Source of the DNA: Acanthochlamys bracteata
Lineage: Eukaryota; Streptophyta; Magnoliopsida; Pandanales; Velloziaceae
Reading direction: 5' to 3'
DNA length: 64,000 nt
Assembly: GCA_019914995.1 (NCBI GenBank)
Contig: CM034128.1
Location: 1,304,501 to 1,368,500 of the forward strand
Shown one piece after another: positions 27,021 to 39,489 of the stretch. A program made the position numbers and the translations under genes. Below the pieces are notes generated by a model. That model had not been told where the DNA came from and ran no database searches. It worked only from the letters and a program-made list of their open reading frames with translations. Within the stretch, counting starts at the first letter, position 1. Every line of letters begins with the position of its first letter.

Positions 27021-28049
27021 GTAAATCATGTCGAGAATATAGCAATAGTGATACGACGCATGTCTTGAAATTTGAATTGAAGTTTGAAAATTGAAGTATG
27101 TAGCTAAGGAGTTGGGCAGAGAATTCTCCTGAACTCAATTACCATTAGTGCGTTTTGCTTAATAAGTAATTATCGATTAGTTTATAAATATAGCTTTTTA
27201 GAATAAAAAATATTTTTATAACAAAATAAGTTTTATTTTTTTATTTAAAATAATAAAAGTAAATATTAAAAAATAAAATTTTTATAATTTTTAGATTTTG
27301 AAATGAATTTTCTAATTATTTATAAAAATATATTATAAGTATGAATTTGAAAATTAAAAAATATTTTTGAAAAAGTTTAACCAAATCGGACCTATGGGTG
27401 ACAAAGAGTAGTTTTCTTTGTGTTTTCATTACAACATGCATCGGAATTTGAAAGATGAACTCATATAACAATTTTGAGTGATGTTTGCCGTTTTGTTTTA
27501 AGTACTTTTTCATTTTTATTTAATTTTTCGTTTAAAAATTATATAATATTATAGTAAAATCTGAAATATAAAAATAAAATAAAATATAAAATTATAAAAT
27601 TTTTATATATCTAGTTACTGATTATTTTTTAAAAATCTTAAATAATTTTTAAAAATTAATTATTTTAAGTAATTCGAAACGATCCCTTGGTATGTTTTTC
27701 TTGGAGACATTATTTATGCGGTGTCTCTTGGTTGGAAGTTGGAACCAAATTGTCCGGTTTTGTTTATTAGTTAACATCAGGGCATTGAAAGCTTAGTGTA
27801 CTTCAAAAGTAAGATGAAACCAATCCCATATTAGTTTATACCTCCTTTGATGGAATCTAGGGTTTTGAAAGCATAAAGGTTTTGGCTAAATTAATTTATA
27901 ATTATGGTTTTAATTATGTTTTCACTTCAATCCTGGTTGTTAGTTCGAGATTAACTCAACACCCACTTGGCAGCTATTTCTATTCTTATATTATTGTTTT
28001 TTTATTTAGTATCATGTTTATATAAATTTTTTTGTTGTTGTTAATCTCT

Positions 28050-28760
28050 TCTTTCACGTCTTCCCACTGTCCGGCCGGTCCCCTTCCGCCTTCACAACAA
28101 CCGACGAACTTGCTCATATTCTTTCCCTTATAAACTGTGTACGACACTGAAGCCACATTCTACTTTCCTTCTCTTTCTTCTTCGTTGCTGCGCAAGCCTG
28201 CAACCAAGATCAATCTCGTCGATGACGAACGTGCAATCTCGCTAAGCTTCAATTAATAGGTAGAAATTTCGCAAACTTTCAACGCCGTCGGCAGTTCAAC
28301 TACCGGCAGCAGAGCTCCAGCTCCTCCGCTTCTATCTTCTTCGCCTTCACTAGTACTGTTGAGACAGCGTTGGGCCGTAGTTGTGACCCGGTAGAGCCAG
28401 AGCACACTATCAACCTGAACAGTCGTTACCGTCGAAGCAGAGAAGCTAAACAGATAAGCCACTGTGGATGAAAATCCAGAACAACTGATGAATATATATA
28501 TATATATATATGTATGACGGTGAAAACGAAAGGGAAGTCTGAGTTTTCAAGGATCGGAGATTCGGAGAGGGACGCTTGAGGTTGCCTGCCTGCAAAGAGA
28601 TCGTTGGCCGACGGTGACTTGAGTGGAGATGGATCGGCAATTAACGGTGAAGCAAGAGAAGACGAGATGGAGAAGGGCAAGAAGGTAATAATATAATAAG
28701 TGAAATAACTGGCTCGTGGGCGTTGAGTTAACACTGTTAACCCTAAACTAACGGACTGAA
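28050..28760. other. GC-richer patch of unknown origin
   Basis: Against an AT-rich background this stretch has CpG-containing words (TCCGGCCGGTCCCC, CGCCGTCGGCAG, CCGACGGTGAC). Short open frames occur on the minus strand (28253-28462, 28426-28806) but show no known motif, and the latter runs through the (AT)n repeat. It could be a gene-leader relic, an LTR fragment or a noncoding transcript; I cannot choose. Confidence 0.3.
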
Positions 28761-30119
28761 CTAAATGAAACATAATTAAATCCAAAAGAATCAGAATGGC
28801 GTACAACGTGAAACTCTTAACTCAAATTCTAAGAACTATTTATGTAATATAGCTTATGTGTATATATATTCATTCGGTGAGTAGTCAACGAAAAAAGCTT
28901 AGCTGATAGATAGCTAGCTATTTGCTACATTGTAAGAAAATTAATATGCACGATGATCATGTGGTTTTGGGCACAAATAATAATAATAACACAAGACGAG
29001 GTTTTTCTTGATGTAAAGGTAAGCAAGGGAATTTTTGGGACTTCGGTTAATTTAGAAGTCTTGTGATTTGAAGAAGGATTTTGGAATTAAAGCACAATCA
29101 CCGATGTCAGTACACAAGCATCCTTTTGGTTTTTGGTCAACATATATATCTAATTAGCCCTCTAGGCAGCTTTTAGAAAGTTTAGGATGATTTCAAAGTT
29201 CAATGCCTCACTCTTTTCTTTTTTTGGTTTTCTTAATAGTAGTGTTGTACATACGGAGTTTTAAGAGATCTTATTTAAGTCCAAATTAATGTTTATATTC
29301 AGAATCGGAATCTTAATAAGTACTGAAATATTGATGTGTGAACTCTTCAAATCATCGGCCAAACCAAAGCATATATTAATTGCAGAAAACTGATATATAT
29401 GTTTATGAAAAAACTATATACGTGTTTCATGCATATCTATACTATACTACTGTTATTATTATTACGCATACGCATGCATTTATTATACACAACGTACGTG
29501 ACAATACCAACAGTTGGAAGATAACAGATTATTTTATACTAGCCTCGGGATACCGCAAATGGAGCTATGCAATGCAGCTATTAAGTTCCGCAAGCTCTAC
29601 ATTGCGTAGTTCACAACAATAGCTTGCTATTGCTTGCTACAGTTTTATAAAACATTTAATTCCAAACAGCAGCAGAAGAGATGTATAGTCATCTCTGTAA
29701 CGGACCATAGAAGAAAAATAATAATAACAACAGTACTGTTAGTTCCATTAATTAATTTGTGAACTACTTGCAAAAATATTTAGAAACAGTGAGCAAACAC
29801 GAAAATAAAACTAAGCAAAGTTTGACTTGCAAAATAATCCAAAATTTTTTTCAAATTCAAATTTTATGTTAGAAAGAGATGGAGACCTGTTTTCTTGTTG
29901 CTGTTATTGTTATTTGTTTGTTGTTGTTTTTTCCTTTTTTTTCTTTAATTACATTCTGAAAATGGTCAGTCCGTCAGTTGCAGTTAAAAGTAATTATAAT
30001 ATTATTTGGGTAACTTCCCTTCTTTCTGTTTCTTGTTTTTACATTTCACTAAATGTTCTGGTTTTTTCTTTTTAATCTGTAAAATTTTAATATTCTCTAT
30101 TTTGTCTATATCACTATAG

Positions 30120-30540
30120 CGTGGTGTCATTTTCCAACACATACTCTCTCATTTATTCTTTCTTCCTTTCTTAATTTCTCAACTCACAAACAAACGCAGA
30201 AAGCAAAAGGAGAGTTGTAGAAGAAGAACACCAACAAGAAGAAAGAAGAGAAGCGTAGTAAACCACAACCAATCCATTTGCAATTCCCATTCTCTCTTTC
30301 CCTTCTTTATGTTCCCTTCCCTTTAATTCCTTTCACACACAGTTCGTCATCTCTGTTAGAGCTATCTAAATAGAATATGTAACTTCTTCAAGATCAAATA
30401 GTAGTCGTAGAAATTGAAAACACAAGGGAGTTTTAATTAGTAGTTGCGTTTTCTTTCTTTTCTATCTACGTTTTGATGAGCATACTCTCATTTAGCGAAG
30501 AAAAGAATTGACATCAATTTATTGATAGATCGATAGATCG
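30120..30540 (+). promoter_or_regulatory. KANADI 5' UTR/leader
   Basis: A CT-rich and purine-rich alternating leader (ACACATACTCTCTCATTTATTC, GAAGAAGAACACC) precedes the start codon at 30541, with GATAGATCGATAGATCG directly upstream. No clear TATA box was found. Confidence 0.4.
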
Positions 30541-33500
30541 ATGTCGGTAGAAGCTGTAGCTTGTGGAGGTAGTTACATGGAAACAACAACAGCAGTAGCA
30601 CCAAGTGCGACATCAAGGATGCCGCTGTCGCCGTTACCGGACCTTTCTCTTAACATCAGTCCTCCGACTGTTACATCTCCTCCCGTTTCTTCTTCGTCGC
30701 CGGCAGCAGCTAATAATAATAATCTCGATCTTCGTTTCGATTCCTCATCAGCTGCCGCAGCTACTGAGCTCTCCCTCTCCTGCTGCAGTCCTTCACCTAC
30801 TTATTCTTCTTCACCACCAGCTTCTTTTCTAATTGATAGTTTTTCTTGCCGCCGTACTTCATCGGCAGCTCCGCTACGACCACTCCCGGTCGAAAGTTTT
30901 TCTTCGTACAACTCACTTCGGCCGATTAAAGGCATTCCGGTCAACTTGCTTTACGGCACCGGAGCAACTAACGGTGACGTCAACCATAAGTTAGGACCAT
31001 CCTACGAGCACCACTACACTTCACCATTCCCTCCTCAACAGCAGCAGCAATGGGGGCCACCGACAGCGTTCCCAGGTACGCATATCGGACCAGGAACGTA
31101 CCACCGGATCATGACGTCAGCTCCTGTGACTACGAGGTTCAATGGAGGAGGGAGGTTGGCGTCAGCGCAACAAGGAGGGCAGTATTACAGTGGTGGAGGG
31201 TTTACAGCACCGACGAAGATGCCAGGGAAACGAAGTATGAGGGCGCCGAGGATGCGGTGGACGAGCACGCTTCACGCGCGGTTCGTCCACGCCGTTGAGC
31301 TACTCGGAGGCCATGAAAGTATATATATCTCTATACACAGACAACTCTTCTGATGATTTCTAAATGTCTTGTTTATAATTAATCTGTTTGTGTTCATGGA
31401 TTCGGTTTGGTGTTGTTAGGGGCGACTCCGAAATCGGTGCTTGAGCTTATGGATGTGAAGGATCTAACACTTGCTCATGTCAAGAGCCATTTGCAGGTTG
31501 GCTTCCTTACTTTCTTTTTGAGAGAGAGGTTTTTGATCCTAGCTCGCTCTTATGCTTCTTCTTCTACTTCTTGTGTTTTGCATTTGATTCTTCTTATATA
31601 TTTTATCAATGTTCCTTTCCTAAGTATTTCTTCACCTTGTTCTTCAACACCAAGCTAGCTAGCTAGTTGTTCTCCATGTCTAATATGGAGAAATTGCAGA
31701 AAGAGATCATGAAGGCACAGTAAACAATGAATATTGAGAATAAGTTCTATAGCAAATTAACTATGAGAGAACACGCAGGCAACGCTGCTATAAAATAGAT
31801 TAGATTAGAAACAAACACAAATTGAAAAAAAAAAACATTGGAAATAAGATAAGGTATATATAACAAGGACTAGCAACGCCCTAGTAAAAACTATTGAACT
31901 ACAGAAGGACAAAGGAGGTAGTCTAGCTAGAGATCAGAAAAACCTATTTAGGTAGCCATCATTTCTCAATAATACATTACAACATTGCTCTGGCTTGCTC
32001 TTGCTCTCAACCCTATAACTTGTACAAACACTTTACTACAACATCTTCTTTCTTTCTCTTTCTTTTTCTCTGTGTGTGTTTCGCTCGCGCGCAGACGGAG
32101 AAGAAACCAAGGTCGTGGTGGACGTTCAATTCCCTTCTCTTAATTAATTTCTTCTTTCTCTTTCAATCTCTTTTGTTGTGCTGTTTAGTAATAAGGTATT
32201 TACTGGGCGTTCGTTTTTTGGTTTTTTTTTTTGGATTTGGGTGTTTTTGCAGATGTATAGAACCGTTAAGACCACTGACAGACCTGCTCCTACTGCTTCA
32301 TCAGGTAAATACATATACGTTACACTTCCATTTCTATCCTATTCTATAGAGTTTAGATTATAAAATTGTGTTATTTTTTCCTTTCTTTTCTTTTCTTAAT
32401 TACCTTATAGGGCACTCAGAGGGCTCCGGCGACGATGATTTGAATTCTACTAACGCCGATCTTGGATTCCGACGGTTCGTAGATCACCGTTCCTCCTACG
32501 GACCTTTACAGCATGATGAAAATTCTTCTGCTACAACAAGGTGGAGCAATTCGTCGAGAAGGTATGTATCTATATATGAATCTTTCTGTGTCTATCTTTT
32601 GTTCTGGTTGAAGAAGATGAAGAAGGGTTTAAATAATAAGTAAACTAACTAAAGGAGTTCGCAGATATTGCATGGCAGCTTTCACTTTCCAATGTAAGCT
32701 TCTCTTTAATTTTCTTTCTGAGATCCAATGTGGGAAATTATAAGATATATATCATGATCATAAGTAGATAGCTTTTTAAAGCAAAAGCTAGATAAAAGAT
32801 CATATCAAATATTCTTAATAAAACCAAAAGATTATTCGGAATATGATAACATTATTTAATTAATTAACCTAGCTAGCTAATGTCAACTTAGTATATATAA
32901 CTATAATTAGATCACACATATAAGACCAAAAAGAGTATCAAACCCGAATAACTTTGACTACTTGAGTGCTTATTATATACCTCAAACTTTATCCTTCTTC
33001 ACTTGTTGTCCTTCATGTCTTCTTCTTCTTCTTCTTCTCTTTTGAATTGTTGGTATTCTTTTTTTAATTTCCAATCAATGCATTGCATAAGAGAAACTAC
33101 ATACCTTTTATATATGCTTGTTTTTGGACATAAATATCTATAGTTTCGTGTCCTTGTAGTTATATGTTTTAAGAGTCTTATTTTCTCAACTGTAACAAAA
33201 AGGAAAGCGTTTCATGGAATATGGATCAAAGTATTATATTGTTTTTCTTGTTGATTGAAGGAAAATTCTTTTTTAGTTATACATATGATGATTCAAATTT
33301 TATAAAGTTTCTTGAATAAGCCTGCAACTCTAAGGCACCCTAAAGTGTACAATTAAGGAGAAAAAAGATTGATACATGATATCTAACAACTACTTGCTGT
33401 AAAATTTAGTATGCTTATACAGCTAGCTCATTTGATAATTGATATATATATAGTTTCAGCTAGTATTGCTTGAGAAGTCTTGTAAATCTCATGATGACCT

Positions 33501-33805
33501 CAAAATCTTGCTATATACTAAATTAAGGACTTCAAATTTACAGCAGGACAGCTTGGTTTCAAGCAAATTCAAGCAATATAGAAGGGCTCAAAACAAGGAT
33601 ATTCTCATCCCAGACAGAGGTTACATACAGAATCATCAGACATATCTTTTTGTAGACATTTAACTTCTGAAATCTTACACACAATTTTCAATTACAGGAA
33701 TGCAATATTTCACTTACAAAAGATTCAATGGCGCTTCACCGAGATTGCAGAAACCCTAGTTTGGAGTTCACGTTAGGAAGACCAGATTGGCAAGGAAGTT
33801 CTTGA
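30541..33805 (+). CDS. KAN1: KANADI-family GARP transcription factor
   Basis: Supported exons: 30541-31318, 31420-31496, 32253-32304, 32411-32561 and a last exon 33698-33805. The N-terminus carries PLPDLSLNIS, an EAR-like repressor motif of the family, and RPIKGIPV. The GARP (Myb-like) DNA-binding domain spans exons 1-3: KRSMRAPRMRWTSTLHARFV, LLGGHERATPKSVLELMDVK, LTLAHVKSHLQMYRTVK; the Arg after HE is restored across intron 1. After this come TTRWSNSSR and the C-terminal NPSLEFTLGRPDWQGSS, which fits KAN1-type proteins. KANADIs repress adaxial genes and set organ polarity, often with TOPLESS-type corepressors. The join between exon 4 (two bases left over) and the last exon (which must start in phase 0) is unresolved: a candidate exon at about 32665-32693 does not fit the phase. 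The paralogue number is uncertain. Confidence 0.88.
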
Positions 33806-34233
33806 TTAAATTTGTAGTCTTTGTAATGGCTTTTCTTCTTCTGTTTTAACTACAATAATAGATAGGTTAATTAATCAAGTACTGAACAAAAGGGACTACT
33901 AGAGAGTGGCTTGAGCATATACATATATGAGAGAGTAATTACTGTAATTGTTTGATCTATGCATAAAAGAGCACTCAAGGGTTGTAATGAAAGAATTAAT
34001 GAACATAGTTTTTGTGAAGTGATCATGTAATGAACATGAATCGACAAAATTTGTAGTATTCAAAATTTTGTTAGTTTAAGTTTTCTTGGTATATATGTGT
34101 CATAAGGACATATATACTTACTAGCTAGTGACTATGTATAAACTATATAAATGAAGTATTTTCTGAGAAGATGGAAGATGTAATAAGAGTGTGTATCAGT
34201 TTCGTCAGAGCTCACCACTTATTACTCAAATCT

Positions 34234-34733
34234 AGAGGTGCAATTCTGATCCGACCTACGAATCTCATCCTAAGAAATTGAGTTCAGACAAACCGTAGTC
34301 GGATTAGATCAATTCGATTCGACCCAAAATTTAAACGTGTTCAGATTGATTCAAAATTAATCTGTTTAATCCATATAATTATTTATATAGTCTATATTAT
34401 TTAATAATTATAAAATAATAGGAAAAATTTTGAATTTAATTTGTATATATATATATATATATTTCAATTTATCCTAATTTAACTAATTTTTTTAGATATA
34501 TCATAATTTATAATATATATATATTATTATTAAAAATTAATATATATATATTTTTTATTTTAATAATTATAATTATTAAATGAGTCAATTCGATTTTAAT
34601 TTGATTATTAAATATGTCGGATTAAAATTGATAATTTTGATCTATATAAATAAACGGATCGAGTTAAATTAAATAATTTTAATCTAATTATTATATAATT
34701 TGATTCGAAATCGAAACCAAAATTGTCATTTCT
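34234..34733. mobile_element. 0.5-kb inverted-repeat element with AGAGGTGCAATT-type ends
   Basis: The left end AGAGGTGCAATTCTGATCCG and the complement of the right end, AGAAATGACAATTTTGGTTTCG, match imperfectly. The interior contains CGGATTAGATCAATTCGATTCG and, towards the right end, AATTTGATTCGAAATCGAAACC. Similar AGGGGTGNCAATT... ends are common in plant miniature elements. No coding capacity. Confidence 0.5.
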
Positions 34734-36705
34734 GATAAAATCTATTTCTCAAAAACTAACTTTTAAAAATTTTATTTCTAAAAATTCACTTCAGATATAT
34801 ACATACAACCATTAGACGAAAGTATGTGCGTGTGAATTGCAATGCAAGCATGAGTAGTACCAAAAGGACACATATGAAACCATGCAGAGCCCTTACAAAA
34901 AATGTGAAGAGCGCATTGAAAGCTTTCTGTACCTTTATATATATGTATGTTTGGTTTGACAGGAACAATTCATCAACCATGCACGACAACACAACACACC
35001 ACCACCTTCCAAAAAAAAAACAAAGAAAAACATTAACTCATGATGGCACTCATCATTCTTTCATTCACCTTCCTTCCTGTCTTCTAAAAAATTATTTATT
35101 TTCTCCAACAGATGAACAAGCTATGTGCTACAAATTCAAATGCACAACTACTTCTATTCTTTTTTCTTATATACTTATATGTGGGTTCATGATCAGTGGT
35201 TTGGGGTCTTGGAATAATAGCTAGCGCTAGAATAAACCCGTCTCTTAGTTTATTAATCTAACTAACTTTGCTAACTCCATATTTAAAATAGAGGCATATA
35301 GTCAACAGCATAAATGTACTAGAGGTTTATTTTCGTACTATATTTTTTACACTTGTGTCAAGTCACCATTGTCCAACATGCATTAAGATTTCCCACTCAT
35401 CAAACAAAAATATTATAATTAATTAAGATGAGAAGTTGAGCATTATACTAAGTTTCATACATTCAACTCTTATAAGTTGGTCAAAATTAAGAATAACTGA
35501 AAGTTTGACTTAAACTTTTCATACATATGAACGAGTAGTTATTGAGTTAAGCCTAGGAACAAGATGGAGTTAGTTGTCTGCCACACATATGTAGGTACTC
35601 TTGCATCAAAGAAAAACAGAACACATTTAAATGGATATGCATAGCAATGCAAAGGTGTATAGCAATAAACAAAAGAAAGCATAGGAAGGACTGGTTAGGA
35701 GCAGTAGTGGCTGCAACTGCAATGGCAGTGGTTTACCCTCCTCCTTTCCCGTCTTTAAAGAAAATGTCAGAGGTTTCAATTCAATTCGTCAGAGAGAGGA
35801 CTGAGTAAGTAAAGAAAGGAAGCAGGAAAGAAAGAAACGAAGAAAAGAATTGGAAAAAGTGAAATTCTTGGCGAAGGTGTACGTTGAAATGATTTTGCAC
35901 TCCATTGCTTTATGATTGAGCTCTGTTTTTTAATTGAGACAGCATATTTCTTTGTTTCTTTTTTCTGACAACACTAAAAAAGATAAAATAAATAATAAAC
36001 ACTTTGAATGAAATTGAATGAGTGAATTAGTCATGGGTACCTTACCATGGCAACCATTTTTACTTCTATTTAAGAGTCTCCTCATTTTCAAGTTTGTTTC
36101 TTGGATATATATCACTTGATTCATTTCGCCCCGTTCGGCATTGCTTATGATATTTGAAATTTGTTTATAATAAATTTAAAGAATATAAATATATATTATA
36201 AAATTATTATATATAATTATTATATATTTGTAATAAAAATGAAATAAGTTTATATTTTAAAAGCATTTATTTAAAATTTTTTATAAGAAGCTCTTTATTT
36301 TTTAGTAACCCAAAAATCCCTTCATGACGGAATTTTACTAAATACTTTTATGGTATTTCTAAATTTTTACTTTACGAATGAGAAAAAAATTCAGCAAACT
36401 TAAAAATATAAGCACAAGACGGATGGAGCACTTAGTTTAATATTAAATTCACTTTTTAAATTAGTTTTGTAGAAATAATTTAATTTAAAATTTATAGTTA
36501 TCGTAATTTAAAAATAAGTTAAAAAATTAAAAATAAATTTAACAAAAGTTAATTTAGAGTGTAATTAAATGAGCGTTAACTAGAACATGTGTAACAACTG
36601 CGAGCAAACATATTAGAGCAAAAAATGGAAAATAAGAAATTGAGACTAATTATGCAAATTAGAAATTTACATTTTTTTCTTTGTTTGTTCTACAGAGTTT
36701 GAACT

Positions 36706-36955
36706 TAGTAAACGTTTGGTTGAGCGCTCTTTTTCAATTTTATAATTTATATTTTTTTAATATATATTTCATAAATATATAAAAATTTATTTAAAATTTT
36801 AGAAAATGTAAAATTTTTTACTTAATTAAATTTTTTATTATATATTTTTATTATTTTTTTGAAAATAAAAAAATAAAATTTATTTAAGAAAAAACAAAAA
36901 TATTTTTTATTTTAAAGAAATTTATTTTATAAACAATCATAAACGTACTATTAGT
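36706..36955. mobile_element. AT-rich MITE-like element
   Basis: The left edge AAACGTTTGGTTGAGCGCTC and right edge AACAATCATAAACGTAC (complement GTACGTTTATGATTG) share ACGTTT ends. The A/T-only centre, TTTAATATATATTTCATAAA then TATATTTTTATTATTTTTT, closely resembles other copies at 1447, 37527 and 39893. Confidence 0.5.
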
Positions 36956-37526
36956 ATGAGTTTTAAAAATATATTTTTTTATTTCCAAAATAATAAAAAT
37001 AAAAAAAATTTATTATATAAATTTTTTTATATTTTTAAAAATTTAAGATCGAACGCACATAGCTAGTAGGGCCGGCGTTAGTGTTGAACTGTTGCTGTCC
37101 CCTCTCCTGTTCGATCACATCAAACATTCACTTTCTTTCTTTCTTTTTTTCTTACTTCTCAATATTCTTTTTCATTAGTTTGTTTTGCTTTTGCCGCCCT
37201 GATTTCTTGCTGCTGAACTTCTTCTCTCTCTTTTTCTTTTATCGCTTTAATTTTTCTTCCCCTTTTTATTTTTCTGATGAGCAGCAGTTATTATATTATT
37301 GTTACTATTTACTTCAGTAATAATTTAATTTCGATTTGCAAATGAGATGGAGTATGTCCGGCTAATTAAGCTCTATATAATTAAATGATATTGGTGTCCT
37401 TTACTATGACAAGATACCTCCTTTGCAGTACTGCAGCAGCAGCAGCTGCTATGCAGATGCTGCCATTTTCTTTGATGTCAACATTTGAATAGTAGGATTC
37501 ATTGAAAGAAACACACACAATTTAAG

Positions 37527-37795
37527 AGCCCGTTTGGCATTAAGTTTGTGAAAAATAAATTTCTAATTTTGTATTTTTAATTTTATATTTTTTAATATAT
37601 ATATTAATAAATATATAAAAAATTTATTTAAAATATAAAAAAATTTTACGTAGTGAAAATTTCTTATTACATATTTTTATTATTTATAAAAAATAAAAAA
37701 ATAAAACTTATTTTTCAAAAAAATATAAAAATATTTTTATTTAAAAAATCTCTATTTTATAAATATTTTCAAATGCTACTTTAGCCATATAGCAA
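37527..37795. mobile_element. AT-rich MITE-like element
   Basis: It starts CCCGTTTGGCATTAAGTTTG and ends TTTCAAATGCTACTTTAG. The central words (TTTTTAATATATATATTAAT, ATTTTTATTATTTATAAAAA) match the family. It is followed by an (AT)n tract at 37807-37830. Confidence 0.5.
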
Positions 37796-38056
37796 AATAC
37801 TAGTTTATATATATATATATATATATATATGTATGCACAAATTTAGAGGAAATTTAAAATTATTTAGGAAATATGTTTTTTAATAAAAATTATTTTTATA
37901 ACAAACATACTTATTTTTATCTAAAAATAAAACTAAATAATAATAAAATTTTACATATCAAATTTTTTCATATTTTAAAAATTGTTTAAACAAATTTATA
38001 AAATATATTAATTTTTTATTTAAAAATTAAAATGAACTGCATAGCACTTTAGGGCA

Positions 38057-38680
38057 TAGTTGTAAAATCCGTACCGGTCCGTCCGGATCGACCAAAAAAC
38101 TATTGATCCGGAACATAAATTGATACGGGTTTATAATAAAACTGTTTGTGCAATCGACTCGTTCTAATCCGTTTTGATCCGTTCCGACCCGCTTCGACCC
38201 AATCGACCCGCTCGTCCGGATCAAACCGAATTAAATTAAATTTTAAAAATTTAAATTTGTGATATAATGATGCAAAAATAATTATTAGTAATCTTATATT
38301 GAAATATAATATGTAGTTTAGATTTTATATTTGGATGTGAAAATACAAAATAATAAATTTGTTATATTTTATTTGTAAATATTTATTATTAGTGATTTTT
38401 AAATTTTTATATTACTAATTCTATTAAATTGTAAGAAAAAAATAACAAAATTATTTTAAAATAAAGAATTTCTTTTGAAATTTATTATTTACAATATTCT
38501 TTTGTTTTTTTATATATTTTTTGTTAGTTTATTTTTTCTTTTGTGCTTTTTAACAAAAAAAAATAATAAGCGTTCGTACTACTGTCAATATTTTGATATT
38601 TTTAACATAACGGGTTAACCCGTTAACCCGGATAATTTTTCGATTCAATATCCGATCCGGTTCTGGTTCTTACAACTATA
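38057..38680. mobile_element. 0.6-kb non-autonomous TIR transposon, copy B
   Basis: It aligns along its full length with copy A (24628-25237), same orientation. The left end is TAGTTGTAAAATCCGTACCG; the right end GGTTCTGGTTCTTACAACTA reversed reads TAGTTGTAAGAACCAGAACC. TTTAGGG flanks it on both sides (38048-38054 and 38682-38688), a possible target duplication. The clearer TIRs suggest it is the better preserved copy. Mutator- or hAT-type origin is possible but not shown. Confidence 0.75.
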
Positions 38681-38684
38681 TTTT

Positions 38685-38860
38685 AGGGTGTGTTAATCTT
38701 AAATTAAACTTATTTTTTAAAACATTAAATTAAAAATTAAAAATATTAAATAAAAATAATTTTTTATATAAATTTTGTATTAATAGTAAATTTTGAATAT
38801 ATTAAAAATAAATTTGAAAAAAATAAAGTTTAAGGTTTGGTAACACGCCCTTAATAGGCA
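38685..38860. mobile_element. Short AT-rich MITE-like element abutting copy B
   Basis: The left end AGGGTGTGTTAATCTTAAA and the complement of the right end, AAGGGCGTGTTACCAAACC, form a clear inverted repeat (AGGGYGTGTTA). The interior is A/T only. It begins within a few bases of the end of the TIR transposon copy B, suggesting nested insertion. Confidence 0.5.
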
Positions 38861-39489
38861 TATATAGTTGAAGACATTGATTATATTTGAAACAAAGAAA
38901 GGTAGTTTTCCGTGGTGAAGTTGTTCTTAACAAAGTAACGAAAGTATTTTAGTATTAGGTTAATTTAACTGAATTAGTGGTAGAGTTGATTATTCTCTTC
39001 TAAATTATGGAAAAAATTTTCTACTTCCTCTTCTGTCTCTATATAGTTACTTCTGTTGTATGAAAGGGACTTCACATATACAAGAAAACAAAGCTACTCG
39101 TAGACTATATATATAATTGATGTATCAAGGATTCAATTGATTAATCCCATGATGCAACAAACGCTCGAGAAATCTTCCTTTAATTTGAGCGTACAACTTT
39201 TCTGCATGGTTTGAATAATTGTTAGATCGAGAAAGATAGGACCACGTAGGTTGATGGAAATATTATATCATCTGCTAAAAGGATCCTTTAGGTTTGAAAA
39301 TTAACATAAAAATCATGAGCCCACAGTGCGTCAACCATGAAAGAGTAGCCCATTAATCAGTTCCATGTTGTTTCTCACAAATCTCGGACTTTGGCGTTTT
39401 CGTGCATGGGAAATCTGCTGGATACATAAAAATCACTCGCTTTGCATACAACGTAAAATACACGCACATAAAAATTACAGCTTAAATTA

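Larger units (their letters stand above)
22424..30100. other. Long AT-rich intergenic region
   Basis: About 7.7 kb between the retroelement and the KANADI leader with no supportable protein gene. It is filled with AT-rich foldback-like stretches (about 23560-23810, 23880-24100, 25539-25790, 26810-27020, 27150-27390, 27490-27690), one copy of a 0.6-kb inverted-repeat transposon (24628-25237), an (AT)n run at 28493-28511, and a patch of higher GC at 28050-28760. It probably includes the distal promoter of the KANADI gene. Confidence 0.5.

Noticed and set aside
26240..27138. Minus-strand open frames of 94 and 112 residues
   Set aside because: Composition is Phe/Ile/Asn/Lys from AT-rich repeat DNA; no start context, splice structure or known motif.
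28426..28806. A 126-residue minus-strand open frame with Ile-Tyr repeats
   Set aside because: The repeat is the translated (AT)n microsatellite; nothing else supports a protein.
31050..31298. An 82-residue frame inside KANADI exon 1
   Set aside because: It is a second frame of the GARP-encoding exon; the main frame carries the conserved domain.
34826..35224. A 132-residue plus-strand open frame
   Set aside because: It has no recognisable domain and no splice or leader signals, and it lies among repeats; most likely chance.
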